64,000 nt of DNA. Origin: Haliclona indistincta (Eukaryota; Porifera; Demospongiae; Haplosclerida; Chalinidae). The position numbers and the translations under genes were made by a program. Location: contig OZ024787.1 of the NCBI GenBank assembly GCA_964017065.1, forward strand, positions 13,466,068 to 13,530,067, given 5' to 3'. This document shows, one piece after another, positions 8,466 through 20,559 of this stretch. The notes under the pieces are model-generated. The model worked only from the letters and a program-made list of their open reading frames with translations, did no database searches and was not told the origin of the DNA. The stretch's first letter is position 1. The number at the start of each line of letters is the position of its first letter.

Positions 8466-11400
8466 CAACCGCTTTGTTCCACTTTGTGGCCTTGTCAGGC
8501 TTCTCCTCGAATCTCCCTTTACAACATCACTGCACTTGTGTGTTGTTTCTTGACAAGACTGTCCCCTTAGTCTCTTCCTCGCTACACCTCTTGTAGGTAT
8601 AGTAACAGCTCTCATCTAGCTACTGTGTGTCCATCATTGCCTCTCATGCTTCCTCTGTCAACATAACTTCATGCATACTCTATCAGTGTTGGGTCATTCT
8701 TATCACACAGTCGGTCCTATATTATATCCTTGTGGTTTCAGCATCCTCAGCACTCACTATACCTCCCATCCAAACTCTAGACACTTCCTAACCAAAGAAA
8801 TGTGGTAAAGGAAGGACCCTCAGAGCTACATTCAGAATATGCTCATGACATTGTCTATAGGCACTGTCACTGTGCAACACTCCTGCATGTGCAAAGCTTG
8901 GCAGTATCGAACTTATACCTCTGAACAGTGTGTGCCTGTTTAGCCATCACTCACATCCATGCACACCTTTTTGCTCTATTTCTCATTGGCTCGCATCTCT
9001 CAAGGTGACATCTCCTTGTACTCCGGCCAATCTCTCCTACCACATCAGCAATAACACAGGAGGCCTCTATTTCCAGCCAAATCTGTTGCATATCACATGC
9101 ACCTGTTTCATTTAGTCAAAATAATTAATAGTGTGACCATACTGAGTTATTCACCTTTTCAAGCTGCTTCAGCAGCTCAGCTAGTGCTGTGTAAAGTGCA
9201 TTGGTCTTCTGGCCAACTCATTGTGCATTGGTCTTCTGGCCAATCATTGTTGGCACCAATTAAGCGGTGTCCTGAGATGATCAACCCATACGATCCCTCC
9301 TTGTTATACCAGTATTAATGTATATAGCGCTAGGGGAAGATTGACCTCAGACCACTCCCACTAGTGGAACCTCTAAGCACACTGACCTCCAGGGGTCACT
9401 GTTGAAGTACCTGAAGCAGCGACGTAGCTTCTCTTGCCATGTCTACACCACTGTGGGCGTAAATTTTGAGTCCCTGATGAATAAGTTTACTACCACACAA
9501 CGGCCCCGTTGCTCTATGGACCCATTGTTCTATGGACTCTTTGCCAGTTGTGGGAAAGCCCCTATCTCTATACATGCTTTTGCTGCCATAGCTGACGGCT
9601 ATAGCCACTTTAACAAATTACGTGGCTCTATAGTCCACCTTAACCTCTCCGTCTCTCTTGGCGACCAGTTTTTCCCTTAAGCAGTCACTAGTTTCTCGGC
9701 CGTTGAGAACACCGGTGATGTCCTCCTCACCTGCAGGTCTCTTTCTCTATATGGTGGGTCTTCTGACTCTCACGACCTAGGCCTGCTCCATAAAACTCAT
9801 AATAATGAACCATATGAGCAGAAAATGTACATGCATTCCTCCTTGTGACCGGTCCTTATAGTCACCCACTGTCCGCCCCCTATATTCATTCTTACCAAGC
9901 TACCCCATAGCTCTGTGTGGGGTAGAGAGATTCTCCTCTGACAGTATCCTCTATGCGCAACTCCTATTCACGCCCATCATAGAGTCCATCCAAAACTACT
10001 CGCTTCAGCGCCCCTGTCTCCCTCACACACTCCAGGGCAAGTGCTTACATAGCAGCCAAGACTCTAGTTCCGTCGGTACTATACTGTACCCATGAGTCTT
10101 TACATTCCAGACCATGCACCTGTTTGTGTCACAATGCAAATCGTCTCCTATTATGAACGTACATCCGGTGTCAAACATGCCCACTGTGAGCTAAAATATC
10201 GCCTTGTACTTACCGTAAGTATCATAATCGCCTTGCCTGCATTGGTACTCCAACATAGTGCCACGTCTAAGCAAGCAAACTCCTCCAAACAGATGTGCAT
10301 GGCTCTCGTTCTAAGCACATTGCTGGAGGAACTTGTCTTCTCCATCCTCATGCTCAATGCATGGACACGCATGTGCACGTCACCCCGCATCATTCTGGAT
10401 TGAAACCAGGACCAGTTGTAGACTGGATTTAATCTAGAGTAGCAATCACATGCGAATGGACTTAGACTGGACGCAGTCCAGTTTAACGAATATTCAGCAT
10501 CTGGAGGGAACATGCCTGAAAATTCTCAACCTCCTACATTTTTCACTGTTTATAGAAAGTCCATTCCAATGATCTATCAGAAGCAACACCTTTTATCTAT
10601 ATAGGCATTCTTATTGACCATATTATGCTACAGACTTCAGTCTCATATCCAGAGGCCTGTCCCAGTCCCCTCCCCCCCATGCGTGTTCTCACACGTTCTG
10701 TTACGTCAGGCTAGTCTTGCCAACATAAAGTTTTGCTGACTAATACACTCACAGTTTTCATTTCCGGTTTAACTCTATATGGGAATCCATTCCTCCTCAG
10801 CGTTACGCTTTTCAAGAGCTCTTGTAGTCGACAAAAACAGAATCCTCTGTCAAGACAAAAATATTTTCACTGTTAGGTCAGTTCCTTTTGACTGCGAGCA
10901 GATGATGCTTGTTGCGCTCATGCTCTCGCGCAAATCCATGCTTGTTGTACCATGTCGAGCATGCATGCAGTCAGTCATTCTGGAACGCTATTCTTGATAC
11001 AATCCAATTCAATCACATTCGTGTCCACTCCATACTCAATAATTATTGTTATCAGGTCTACAAGCTGCACTTCAGAAACACACATGTGTGCAGTTCTCCT
11101 AGACAGTTCCCCTTGTGTACACCCCTCTCTAAAATAACGAAGCCACATACACTTGTGAACAGGACCATGCAATTGTAGCCAAGAGCCATCAGAACATCAA
11201 TTGGTGCCGACCAGAACATTTCTCTTTCATAGGAGAGCCAAAACTACCAATACCCTAGTATGCGTATGGTATAAACGCATGCAGTTTTGAATTCTTGAAA
11301 TGCAGGCTAAGTCTTAGCCCAAAAAACTTTTATATCGAACACCAAGCAGGGTGGGGAACACCTATACTGTTAAAACGATCATGTATTGTCATGTCGACGT

Positions 11401-12130
11401 CTCAACGTCATCGACATCAGCTATAGTGCAAAGCTATCCTCCCTACATTTTCCCCGGATTATCCCAACATGCACCATCTGGCTTCTTCTGGTTGGGTCAT
11501 CATTGGTAGCTCTTGCTTTGTCCACAACAATTAGCGTTGGGATCGTGCATCCCCTCGTCGCCTTATAAAGAAGGAGAGAAAGAAGGAAACAAGAAAGACA
11601 AGACAACCTTTTGGGCGACATATGGGCACACCCCTTTGTTCCGCCCCTAGCCATGCCTTCAACTATACGTCATCCTGCTAGTGACCTCATCTCATGAGTC
11701 ACGACGGCTCACGTGCTTCATATCTCATAACACGCCGTCACATCACAAATGACGTCTTCATTGGGCGTGTCTTTGGGCGGGACTTGGGGTGGGGCTGCAC
11801 ACCCAACGCACAATTGTCAGGTCTTTGTGGCCTGCCATAGTGCATATATTTGGCTTGAGGGAGCAGCTAGTTACACTGCTCCATCAAGCCTATAGCTGAT
11901 TCAAGCAGTATATAGTAAGGTAAGTGGTTAAACCTGGTCACGTGACCAGGGCACACCTCTTGGTTAACCCCTTGAGGAGTGTATTTCTCATATACCACCA
12001 TGGTGGTACAGTGCTTCCCGCTTAGAGAGTCCAATTGGGATGTTTCTACATAATATGCTGTAAACATTTTATCAAAGGTAATACAATCTTCAAATCAGGT
12101 CTGAAGTATGGTATATCATTGTAGATTATA
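8466..12130. other. 3.7 kb without a recognised gene
   Basis: Only short open frames on both strands, none with a motif I recognise. Minor structure: a direct repeat of GTGCATTGGTCTTCTGGCCA at about 9200-9245, and a palindrome TACCACCATGGTGGTA at about 11994-12009. The sequence is more GC-balanced than its AT-rich neighbours and could be an old retroelement, but I cannot support that. Confidence 0.4.
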
Positions 12131-12141
12131 TGCATCAAATA

Positions 12142-12859
12142 TAGCCTCGCCTCCAGGCCACTCCCCCAAAGCTGAGAGATGGCCTGGTACAGACTGTCTG
12201 CGCATGCTCCAAAATTACACCAAAACTGGTGTAATTAGTAAAACACCGTGTACGTTCCGTGAATTTGTTCGCGCACGTTTAGATATACGTCCGTTCCAAT
12301 TTACATCAACAATGACTATCGCTACTGTTACTGCTACCGATACCTTCAATGACGCTGTAAAATAGGCTCTTGAGAGAGTTGGCAAAGCTGGAATGGTGCT
12401 GCTCGTACGCGATATTACAGCAACGCAGGCTGTGCTGTCTGGCACCACATAGCTGTAATATCGCGTACGAGCAGCGCTCGGCGAAAACATCGCATGGATT
12501 CCTGCACAGATGGCAGATGAGCATGCTCGAGCAGTTTTAGCTTCGTACCTTTCTCACAACTAAAGAAAGAGTGTTTACAATCGATCGTGCTTAGTCTTCA
12601 CAGGGCGAGCTCGTAGCTCCGCGATGGCTAACACTGCATTGCTGAAATTTGCTATATTCGATGCCTATCAATAGGCAAGCAAACTGCACGCAGCGACTCT
12701 GCCTGCACGAATGCCCATTGCTAGGAAAATACAGCTACTTGCAAAAGTCATGAATATAATTAATTCTCCAGCTTAATTATCATTGAAGATATTCCGCGCA
12801 TGCGTAGACAGTCTGTACCAGGCTATATTATTATGATATCTAGCCTGGAGGCGAGGCTA
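12142..12859. mobile_element. 718-bp TAGCCTCG element with 9-bp target duplication
   Basis: Ends TAGCCTCGCCTCCAGGC and its inverse; inner parts of the repeats (CCTGGTACAGACTGTCT.CGCATGC) also match with a diverged middle. CATCAAATA is repeated exactly at 12133-12141 and 12860-12868. Nine-base duplications with long inverted repeats are typical of Mutator-like elements. A nested 78-base hairpin (12398-12475) has 24-base arms GCTGCTCGTACGCGATATTA... No transposase is encoded. Confidence 0.88.
12398..12475. repeat. Nested hairpin with 24-bp perfect arms
   Basis: 12398-12421 and 12452-12475 are exact inverse copies around a 30-base loop, lying inside the 718-bp element. Confidence 0.85.
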
Positions 12860-12868
12860 CATCAAATA

Positions 12869-13461
12869 TGACAGCTCACAACCAACTATTGCAAAAGTTA
12901 TCAACTATTAATTATAGGTCACTGGCTAAGCTCAGTAGCTGAAGTTTTTAGGCTTGGAAATGGCTATTTGGCTGAGTTAAGAAAATTCACTTTACACACT
13001 GCTCACAGAATGGCTCATCTTTCACTACAGCAAGTTTGCAAGCTCAACTTCCTTGCACAACGTTTTACGGTACAGAAATGCACCAAAAACGTGTGTTTTG
13101 GGAGTCACTGAAGTTTTTAGGCTTGCATTTGCGCATTTTTGCGAGTTAAGAACACAGATTTGTGCAATGGATAGCCAGATACCTGAACTTTTTACCTGCG
13201 TTGGAATTATAAGCGTAGCTTAAACCATGAGTACACACGGTCGTCGAGAAAGTGCAGTTCTGCTGTTCTTCGTCGCGTTAATGAGATTCATCTAGAGAAA
13301 GTAGTTTATCGATGACTCGTTTCCGCTCGCGCAGGGCCGCTTTTGTTGACCGGTGACAAGATGGCTGCTGATTGACAGCCCTAGTTTTGCTTCGTTCTCG
13401 ATCAGTTGCAATTGTTTAACAAAATTATCGACTTTTTATCCGGTAAAACTGCAACTGACCG
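12869..13461. other. Unrecognised sequence up to the gap
   Basis: Two loosely similar segments contain GAAGTTTTTAGGCTTG (about 12942 and 13110). No gene is supported. Confidence 0.4.
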
Positions 13462-13661
13462 NNNNNNNNNNNNNNNNNNNNNNNNNNNNNNNNNNNNNNN
13501 NNNNNNNNNNNNNNNNNNNNNNNNNNNNNNNNNNNNNNNNNNNNNNNNNNNNNNNNNNNNNNNNNNNNNNNNNNNNNNNNNNNNNNNNNNNNNNNNNNNN
13601 NNNNNNNNNNNNNNNNNNNNNNNNNNNNNNNNNNNNNNNNNNNNNNNNNNNNNNNNNNNNN
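13462..13661. other. Assembly gap of exactly 200 N
   Basis: Fixed-size run of N, so the true length is unknown. Open frames crossing it are artefacts. Confidence 0.99.
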
Positions 13662-14400
13662 ATTGATCTATGTGTGTCTTGATCATGTTCTAGCTTTCCA
13701 CATGATATGTTATAATATCTCCTGTTACATTGTATCTCTCTTTATATTGTATCTTTCTTGATACTGTAGTCATAGAATGCTGTTAGTACCACACCCACCA
13801 AAATAATGTTTCTATGGTACCCATCAGTTGTTGTATATTGCAGTCTGCATCATACGGCTGTTTTAACAGTAATAAGAGACAGCTATAATTATAGCTATAC
13901 ACATGTATTATTCTTGTTTTCTTCTTCCTTTGCAGTTGATCAGGAGATAGCTACTTCCCGCCACCATTATCTATGCTGGCACTATATATATAAACTGATT
14001 AACATCTTATTTATAGTCATGTATGCACAATAGTATCATGTAGAAAAATCAATATACAATAATTATTTAATTATGCTATGTACTAGCCAACAGCTAATTA
14101 ATTCACACGTGTACAGCTGCAGCTCCATTGTACTTCAAGAGAAATAGTCTGATGGTCTTGCGTATTCTTCAGTCTACACTCAGTGTCAATGTTGAGCGAT
14201 CCGCTAATCAAGTACTCATTGAACATATCATCCTGCTTCCTTGCCTGCCTGCCTGCTTGCTTGCTTGCATTGGTGTCGATGGCACTGAAAAGGCCTCCAG
14301 GTGTCTATGGTAGCTATGCCGAGCTAATTGCTGAGATACCTACATACTACACATATACTACACTACACTTATACATACTACAATAGATGTTAATATTTAG
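13662..14400. other. Unrecognised AT-rich sequence
   Basis: No supported gene. A short CCTG/CTTG microsatellite lies at about 14232-14268. The end (about 14389-14400) reads as the 3' splice site of the remnant that follows. Confidence 0.4.
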
Positions 14401-17330
14401 GTGATTCTGACCATTATTGCCTTTTTGATGTTCTTCATGAACAAAACACCAAGCAAAAAAGGGAGATCCTGAGAAGCACAAAGTTTGTCCCTCAGCTTGC
14501 AGGCCAGCTAAACACACAAGTTGCAGAACAACTCCACAGAGCAGTGAAGAGAGATTTGACAATAATTATGTCACCTTGCAACCACATTTTTTGATGCGAC
14601 TACGCAATGAAAGAATCAATGACCAAGCTGTTAAAGACATTGAGAAAAGAACAAGAATGCATGTGTGTATTGGAGAGATGGGAAGAGTGATGACAACAAC
14701 AGCAGGTATAAAGCTTAATTCAGTAGTAAACTTGTAGCTACTATTATTGTGCATGAATGTACAATTATAGGTCATGCGTATGACAGCAAGGCTGTTTTAT
14801 CACCATGCAACACTTCTAATGACCAAGGTATTATGTGAAACTCTACATTAGAACTCTTCTACATCATAATGACTTGGCTACTCTGACATCACTGATCGAG
14901 GTATCTAACAATCAATATCTGTATAGAGCAAATGTTTTGCAGATGTAGCAATTGATGACTGCAAGGTTCTTCCATTGTCGTACAACTCTATTTTTGACAA
15001 CACTGGCCATGGTATAGTTGTAAAAGTTGTTATAATTATTACTTTTACAGATGAAACACTTTTAGCAACTACAGTTACCAAGCAACATGACTGCATTGTT
15101 CTTTCAGCCTACAATTTTCACTCTGAAACCGCTATATAACCAAGGTATAATTTGTAACTATAGTTGAATATAACCATCATCAGCTTTTACTCTTCGTTGA
15201 TGTGAATAGATTTGTAACGGCAAGTTCTTCTCAATGTTACTCTGATGCTATTACAGACCATACTGTAGATGTTGTGTGGTTAACACCTCTTACAGGGTTG
15301 GAGATGCAAAAGGTTTGTGACATAGGATGCAAATTTAATCTATGCCATCATTTACACCTGCATGCAGGTACAAAGGGTACGAGGCTAGTACAAAGGATTG
15401 CTTTGAGCTGCAAGAGCAAGCAGTTTATTCTTAGAGAAGTAGAAGCAGTGGTCTATCCACAAGACCTTATAGTTTATTTGATAGCAGGAAAGATAGCAGT
15501 TGAGAAGATAGAGTTCCATACCTACCCAGACAGTGCGAGTAAGTAAGGTTAGCATTGAGAACCTAGACACGAAAGTTATCATAATCACTGATGAATATTT
15601 GTCCATTACGATGAACAGCTATACCTGTTGGACACCAGAACTGCAATGGTTGAGATCCCTCACTGCCCACTGTAGCTATGAAGGTCCCATCCTTGCTTCT
15701 TGGGTACCTTTCCATGCAGCACTACCTTCTCTAGGAACTCATAGAAGCTAGTACAACCTTCACTGTGTTATGTGTAGCACACAAAAAGCAGCAAATTCGC
15801 CATAGATGCTACCAGAAAGGTTACAACCATTCTAATACCTTAATCTATATAGGTTCATGTGATTGACAATCACTTCATGACTAAAGCATTGATTGATAAC
15901 TCTGCGTTTTCATGGATACCCGTAAGTGAACTCAGAATAATAAAATCTCACTACAAAACTCTATTGATACAGTCACTTGATGGCACAGAATTATTGTTAA
16001 TGGCAGCAGATGTGCAGGGCAGGCACTGCTGTTTAGCTGTAAGCTATCATTGCTTGCATGGCTGTATAATAACTGCAAAGTATACAGCTAAAAACTAATA
16101 ATAGGGGATTGATATTTCTCACAAAGAGGTCTTCTATCTGGACTCTTTAGGTGGTCGGAATGCTTCATATACTAATGTGTTATTGTAAGCTGCATAATTG
16201 CAACTATAATAAACAATCATGTTCTTATACTGATCGTGAACCAAGTTATCTTGAAGAATGAATCAACCAAAAACGTTCCTAAAGGATGGAAAGTCATAGT
16301 AGCTCGTGACATATTGAGGTGATCATAAAATAAAAACATCACTTGATTTACTTACATTGTATAACAGGGACTTCCTAGGCAAACATTTGAAAATGACTAT
16401 GGTGTTTTCACGATAATGGTAGCTATAATAGTATTGAATGATAAGAGTGTAAACTTATACTTAATTAATACTTTACTTTACTTGTACATGGTGTTTGAAA
16501 AATAACTGAAGCAGCATATGACTTCTCTGTGGTAAACTGCATGCTATTAATTATTTTAAGTAACATTATGAGCTATAATAATGCAGAAGGACATGCGACA
16601 AATACGCTGGTGGTTGGGAAAAATTTTTGTACAGTATGCAAGTATTCCGTAAGAGTATAGCAACAGCTATTTTCAATCTATTAATCTCCACCTCAAAGCA
16701 GTCCTGAAAGCAGCGATGAGAGTAGGTAAGTTTTCCCAAAAAGAATCAATCAATGCATTCATCATGTGACCAGTTGCGAATAAACAGAAGAGCAGCGATT
16801 AAAAAATAGTGCTGTGTGGCCATCAGTACAACAAGTAGAAAGATGTATCACTGAATATCAGGTTTATGTCTATTTAAGAAAGTGAAACTAGTGTTAATGT
16901 TGTAATTATTGTTAGAAATATTTTAGGGCAATTGTGGAAGGTACTGTCCAATCTCAAACAGAAGCATACTCCTTGGTAGCCACTGGAAAAAATCGAACGG
17001 CTGAAAGATTCGGCAATATTGGCAACTCGATTAATCACTACTCAGATGATGAGGTATACTTCAACTAATATTGTTATGGAAAAACCTATTCATTTTGCCA
17101 CATGTATATGTACACAGCTGGATAGTCTTGTCAAGCAACTAATAGATTTGGTAACTAGCTGCAGTGTTAATGCTGATGAAAACCTGGAGTTCCGGCTTGC
17201 CCACGACATTTTGTTTCGTGAGGTAAAATTGACGTATTATTGTCATGCATAACAGGCAATGAAACTGGCACTCATGAATTGTAATCCAGAAATGTCCAAT
17301 GAAGACATCATGACAGCATTGTATGGATAG
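14401..17330 (+). pseudogene. Decayed multi-exon gene, first exon transposase-like
   Basis: Several pieces behave as exons with AG/GT borders: 14401-14705, 14771-14827, 14943-15011, 15051-15144, 15210-15538, about 15560-15686, from 15853, about 17120-17221 and 17256-17330 (ending in TAG). Phases agree across most joins. The first piece encodes QLNTQVAEQLHRAVKRD and MSPCNHIF...RLRNERIN, which resembles KDZ-type transposase proteins (moderate confidence). It needs a one-base frameshift in the T-run at about 14586-14592. The fourth piece has an in-frame TAA at about 15135, although its phase joins correctly to the next exon. The C-terminal exons (LAHDILFRE, MSNEDIMTALYG) are not recognised. Both breaks point to a pseudogene unless they are sequence errors. 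Confidence 0.5.
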
Positions 17331-17524
17331 TTTTATAATTATTTTAAAATTTCATACTACATGTATAGTCTAATTATAATATACACCATACACTCAATAA
17401 AATGTGATAGATAATTATTTGCAAGATGAAAGTGGATGTGTTATACCGACAGTGTGAGTAAATCAGACTAAAACCTATGACAGGTATACTACATGTTTGG
17501 CACGCAGGCATAAAATAAGGAATG

Positions 17525-17900
17525 ATGTGTCCTGAGAGAATGGATTGGTAGCCTGCATGAGAGTGCATCAAGAGATGACAGGTCTGATAGAATAGAAAGA
17601 GCCTGAGAGTGCATCAAAAGATGACAGGTCTGATAGAATGCGCTAACCTGAGAGTGCATGAAGAGATGACAGGTCAGATAAAATGGATAGACTAACCTGA
17701 GAGTGCATCAAGAGATGACAGGTCTGATAGAATGGAGACTAGCCTGAGAGTGCATCAAGAGATGACAGGTCTGATAGAATGCACTAGCCTGAGAGTGCAT
17801 CAAGAGATGACAGGTCTGATAGAATGCACTAGCCTGAGAGTGCATCAAGAGATGACAGGTCTGATAGAATGGATAGACTAACCTGAGAGTGCACCAAGAG
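17525..17900. repeat. 45-49-bp tandem repeat, about 7 units
   Basis: Units read CCTGAGAGTGCATCAAGAGA followed by TGACAGGTCTGATAGAATG, with spacers of CACTAG or GATAGACTAA. Isolated GGCCTGAGAGTGCATC blocks continue at about 18126-18172 and, split by an insertion, at about 18755-18772. Confidence 0.9.
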
Positions 17901-18176
17901 CTGGCTATGCAACTCAGTAGAGACTGTGTGGCAGCTAGCCTGTGCACGAGTACAGTTCCGGCCTAGTAGTCGTCGTCCAGTGTGCATACATACATTGCAG
18001 TCAAGAGAAATAGGTTGAGCAAGCTGGCGTGCACTTGAGCCCGGCCTATCTATAGATCACGAGAAGGCGACTTGGACCATGCGCTGGTCATGTGTTCGAC
18101 AGGAAGTTTGGTGGGCGTAGCACTGGCCTGAGAGTGCATCTGATGGGCGTGGCACTGGCCTGAGAGTGCATCGGCC

Positions 18177-18751
18177 CATAGATATTATATTGCCTACGGA
18201 CTGGGATTGGACACTGGGCATTTCCGTGTACACAGCGCGTTGCGCCGGAGGTCAATTTTGCCCTTGGATACGGCGTGGTTCTGCATGGTTACAGTATTAC
18301 TTAATACAAAAACTGCCCGAATCAAAGGCGTTTTGCAACGAGATAACGCTTTGTCTGCATGCAGATTATAGCCTAAACCATATTCGAATCATCGAACAGT
18401 AGCTCCAAGGTATTGAATTTATTCGGATATTTGTCATGTTGCGTCCAGAGGTACACAAAAAAAGGTCACTAACAAGTACGAATTCTGCACTGCAGTATCG
18501 CCCTAGGCGCTGAAAAACATGCCTGCACCACATTGATCAACGTGAATAACAATTATAAAGCTACAGCGTACACTAAAAACAGTTCGTATTTGCAGTAGAG
18601 GTACACAAAGTTCACGACTTTCTGCTCGCTAAATGTATTGCGGCATTTGGGTCAAGCGCAACGCGGTGTGCACGCACCAAAAATGTATTGTTACTATGCG
18701 CTCACGTGAGCTAGTGTCCAATCCCAGTCCGTAGGCAATATAATATCTATG
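18177..18751. mobile_element. 575-bp element with 7-bp target duplication
   Basis: Inverted repeats of about 40 bases start CATAGATATTATATTGCCTA at 18177 and end at 18751. ATCGGCC is repeated at 18170-18176 and 18752-18758. It splits a GGCCTGAGAGTGCATC repeat block upstream of CaaX copy 1. As with the element at 1201, a CA..TG end is paired with a 7-base duplication. Confidence 0.82.
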
Positions 18752-18899
18752 ATCGGCCTGAGACTGCATCGGGATGACAAGTCCTTATCCAACATTCCAG
18801 CTCTCAGGGTAAAAAGGTCTATTGGAGCTCGCCTACGCACACGAGCCCCGCCCACACTGCGCCGGTTCCCTTTGTCGATTGGGTTTCTAATCGCACTCG

Positions 18900-18915
18900 A
18901 ACCTGGCTTGGCTAT
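18900..18915 (+). promoter_or_regulatory. TATA-like box and GC box of CaaX copy 1
   Basis: GGCTATAAATG lies about 65 bases before the ATG at 18974, with GAGCCCCGCCCACAC (a GC/CACCC-type box) at about 18843. Both are kept in the duplicate at 26640-26650, so they are probably the promoter core. Confidence 0.45.
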
Positions 18916-18973
18916 AAATGCCTGCAACTGTTTCAGTAGCGTCTATATATATTTTACAAGGAGATCAATAAAA

Positions 18974-19597
18974 ATGGCCGAATTGGCGGCTCATATGGAA
19001 CGACTTCACATCAGCGTGAGAGATACGACGGTTTCAGCGACTGTCCCTCGCGATCCAATCGCTCGACTTATGTACTATTTAAACTGCGTCTGTTCTTGTG
19101 TCGAACCTGACAGCAACGACACACTAAGACGCTTGCGTGATTACCAGAACTATCATCGTTTGACCAGCGAAGAAAGAGCCGCGTTGCTCGTACTGGTACT
19201 TGCTCTGAGCCCTGACAAGCTGATTGGAACCATCTTCCATCCATCTAATGACTGCGGGGAGTTCAACAACGCCTTCCTAGAGCTGAGCGCCGTCAAAACA
19301 AACCTGTTGGTGACTGATTCTTTGCTCATTGGGGGTCAGAGGAAACAGATACGAAAAATCATGACGTTTAAAAAATCCTGGATCGAGTATAACTATCTCG
19401 AGCCACTGCAAGAAATCCAGAGGAGCGGTAGTAGGCCGCAACTGCGAGCGCCACCACCGTCGAGAGTACAGCCTGCACCTCGACCACCACCGCCACGACC
19501 GAGAGCACAGCCACCACGACCGAGAGCACAGCCACAAAGAGCACAGCAGCCGCCACCAAGGAGGAAGAGCTCATCCAAATCCTGCACTGTGATGTGA
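18974..19597 (+). CDS. CaaX-box protein, copy 1 (unrecognised family)
   Basis: A single-exon frame of 207 residues. The N-terminal 150 residues form a globular-looking region shared with two other loci here ([70 protein letters not shown]). A proline/arginine/glutamine-rich tail (about 155-203) is strongly basic. The protein ends in CTVM, which fits the CaaX rule; terminal Met favours farnesylation. A basic stretch next to a CaaX box is the arrangement of membrane-anchored small signalling proteins such as Ras-like tails, so inner-membrane attachment is inferred. I do not recognise the N-terminal fold. The start at 18974 is chosen because the paralogues at 26710 and 40291 align from the same Met. 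Confidence 0.82.
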   Translation: MAELAAHMERLHISVRDTTVSATVPRDPIARLMYYLNCVCSCVEPDSNDTLRRLRDYQNYHRLTSEERAALLVLVLALSPDKLIGTIFHPSNDCGEFNNAFLELSAVKTNLLVTDSLLIGGQRKQIRKIMTFKKSWIEYNYLEPLQEIQRSGSRPQLRAPPPSRVQPAPRPPPPRPRAQPPRPRAQPQRAQQPPPRRKSSSKSCTVM

Positions 19598-19827
19598 AAC
19601 AGTTGAACAGTTGCTAACAATAGTACATGTGTGTTACTAGGTGCAATATAGTGTCATTCTCTTTATCATGGAATTCAAAATGTTAAAAAAAGTTTTTTTG
19701 TTGAAAACATGTATAGTAAGAGAACAGTGATAGAAATGCAGTTATGTCAGCGGTATAATACATGATTGTGTCATAAGTAGCTATTATAGCTTTCTAACAA
19801 TAGCCTGTAGATCAGAATGGATCAGGA

Positions 19828-19871
19828 TAGCCTCGTGACCAGGCTCGTATTAGAGCCTGGTCACGAGGCTA
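19828..19871. mobile_element. 44-bp palindromic TAGCCTCG element
   Basis: Two 19-base inverse arms starting TAGCCTCGTGACCAGGCTC are separated by 6 bases. GGATCAGGA is repeated exactly at 19819-19827 and 19872-19880. The paralogous locus near 27595-27615 has a single GGATCTGG-type site and no insertion. Termini and the 9-base duplication match the elements at 12142 and 29980, so this seems to be a minimal two-ended derivative. Confidence 0.85.
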
Positions 19872-19910
19872 GGATCAGGATTCAAAACAAGTCATACAAG
19901 ATACGTACTA

Positions 19911-20030
19911 GTTAAACAACGGTCCGAGGGCAGTATGGAATATACACGAGGGCAATCCAATTAGAGCCCGAGGGGTCTAATTGGATTGCACGAGTGGATA
20001 TTCCATCCTACATAGGGACCGTTGTTTAAC
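19911..20030. repeat. 120-bp foldback element
   Basis: GTTAAACAACGGTCC at the left is inverted as GGACCGTTGTTTAAC at the right, with GGCAATCCAATTAGA pairing to TCTAATTGGATTGC at the centre. Absent from the paralogous locus at 27.6 kb. Confidence 0.75.
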
Positions 20031-20447
20031 GTGTTTGTATCGCACGTCACGGGCGTATCCCGTGCATTGTACTGTTTTTAGTATCGCTTGTGCTATTTTT
20101 AGTATCACACGTGCTATAGTAAAGACCACAATGGAACCCACTAGCATAAGGAATCTTAAGCGGTATATAAAGCGCACGCAATAGTGCTCTGTACCTTCCG
20201 GTAGGGCTATTGCCCTACCCCTATTTTTCCACCACGTGGTCAACACTGTACCACGTCTAAAAATTTTGGGCTACTTGCCCCTTCCGCAGATATTGTCTGT
20301 TCTTTCAGACAATATCTGCACCCGGGCAATATATTCCATATTGCCCTAGGGCAGCAATATATTCCATATTGCCCTGCAGTTGGGGCATTATGGAATATAT
20401 TGTCCTGGCGGTGCCTTTGATACGCCCACGAGGTGGGATACAAACAC
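20031..20447. mobile_element. 417-bp MITE with about 29-bp inverted repeats
   Basis: Starts GTGTTTGTATC and ends GATACAAACAC, with GGGCGTATC/GATACGCCC further in. It holds nested inverted copies of ATATTCCATATTGCCCT and a hairpin CAGATATTGTCTG. The duplicated locus at 27.6 kb lacks it: the GGTTAGACTGGTTCAACC that follows here directly follows the gene flank there. Confidence 0.7.
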
Positions 20448-20559
20448 AGGTTAGACTGGTTCAACCAATGCATGCATGGGAAGGGCTAAATGCAAAAATA
20501 CAATTATTAGAGAAATGTAATTTCAAGACAAGGTGTGTCAAACTGGTTAGTATGATAAT

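Noticed and set aside
13353..13686. Open frames across the first N run
   Set aside because: Unknown bases are read as X; there is no sequence to support coding.
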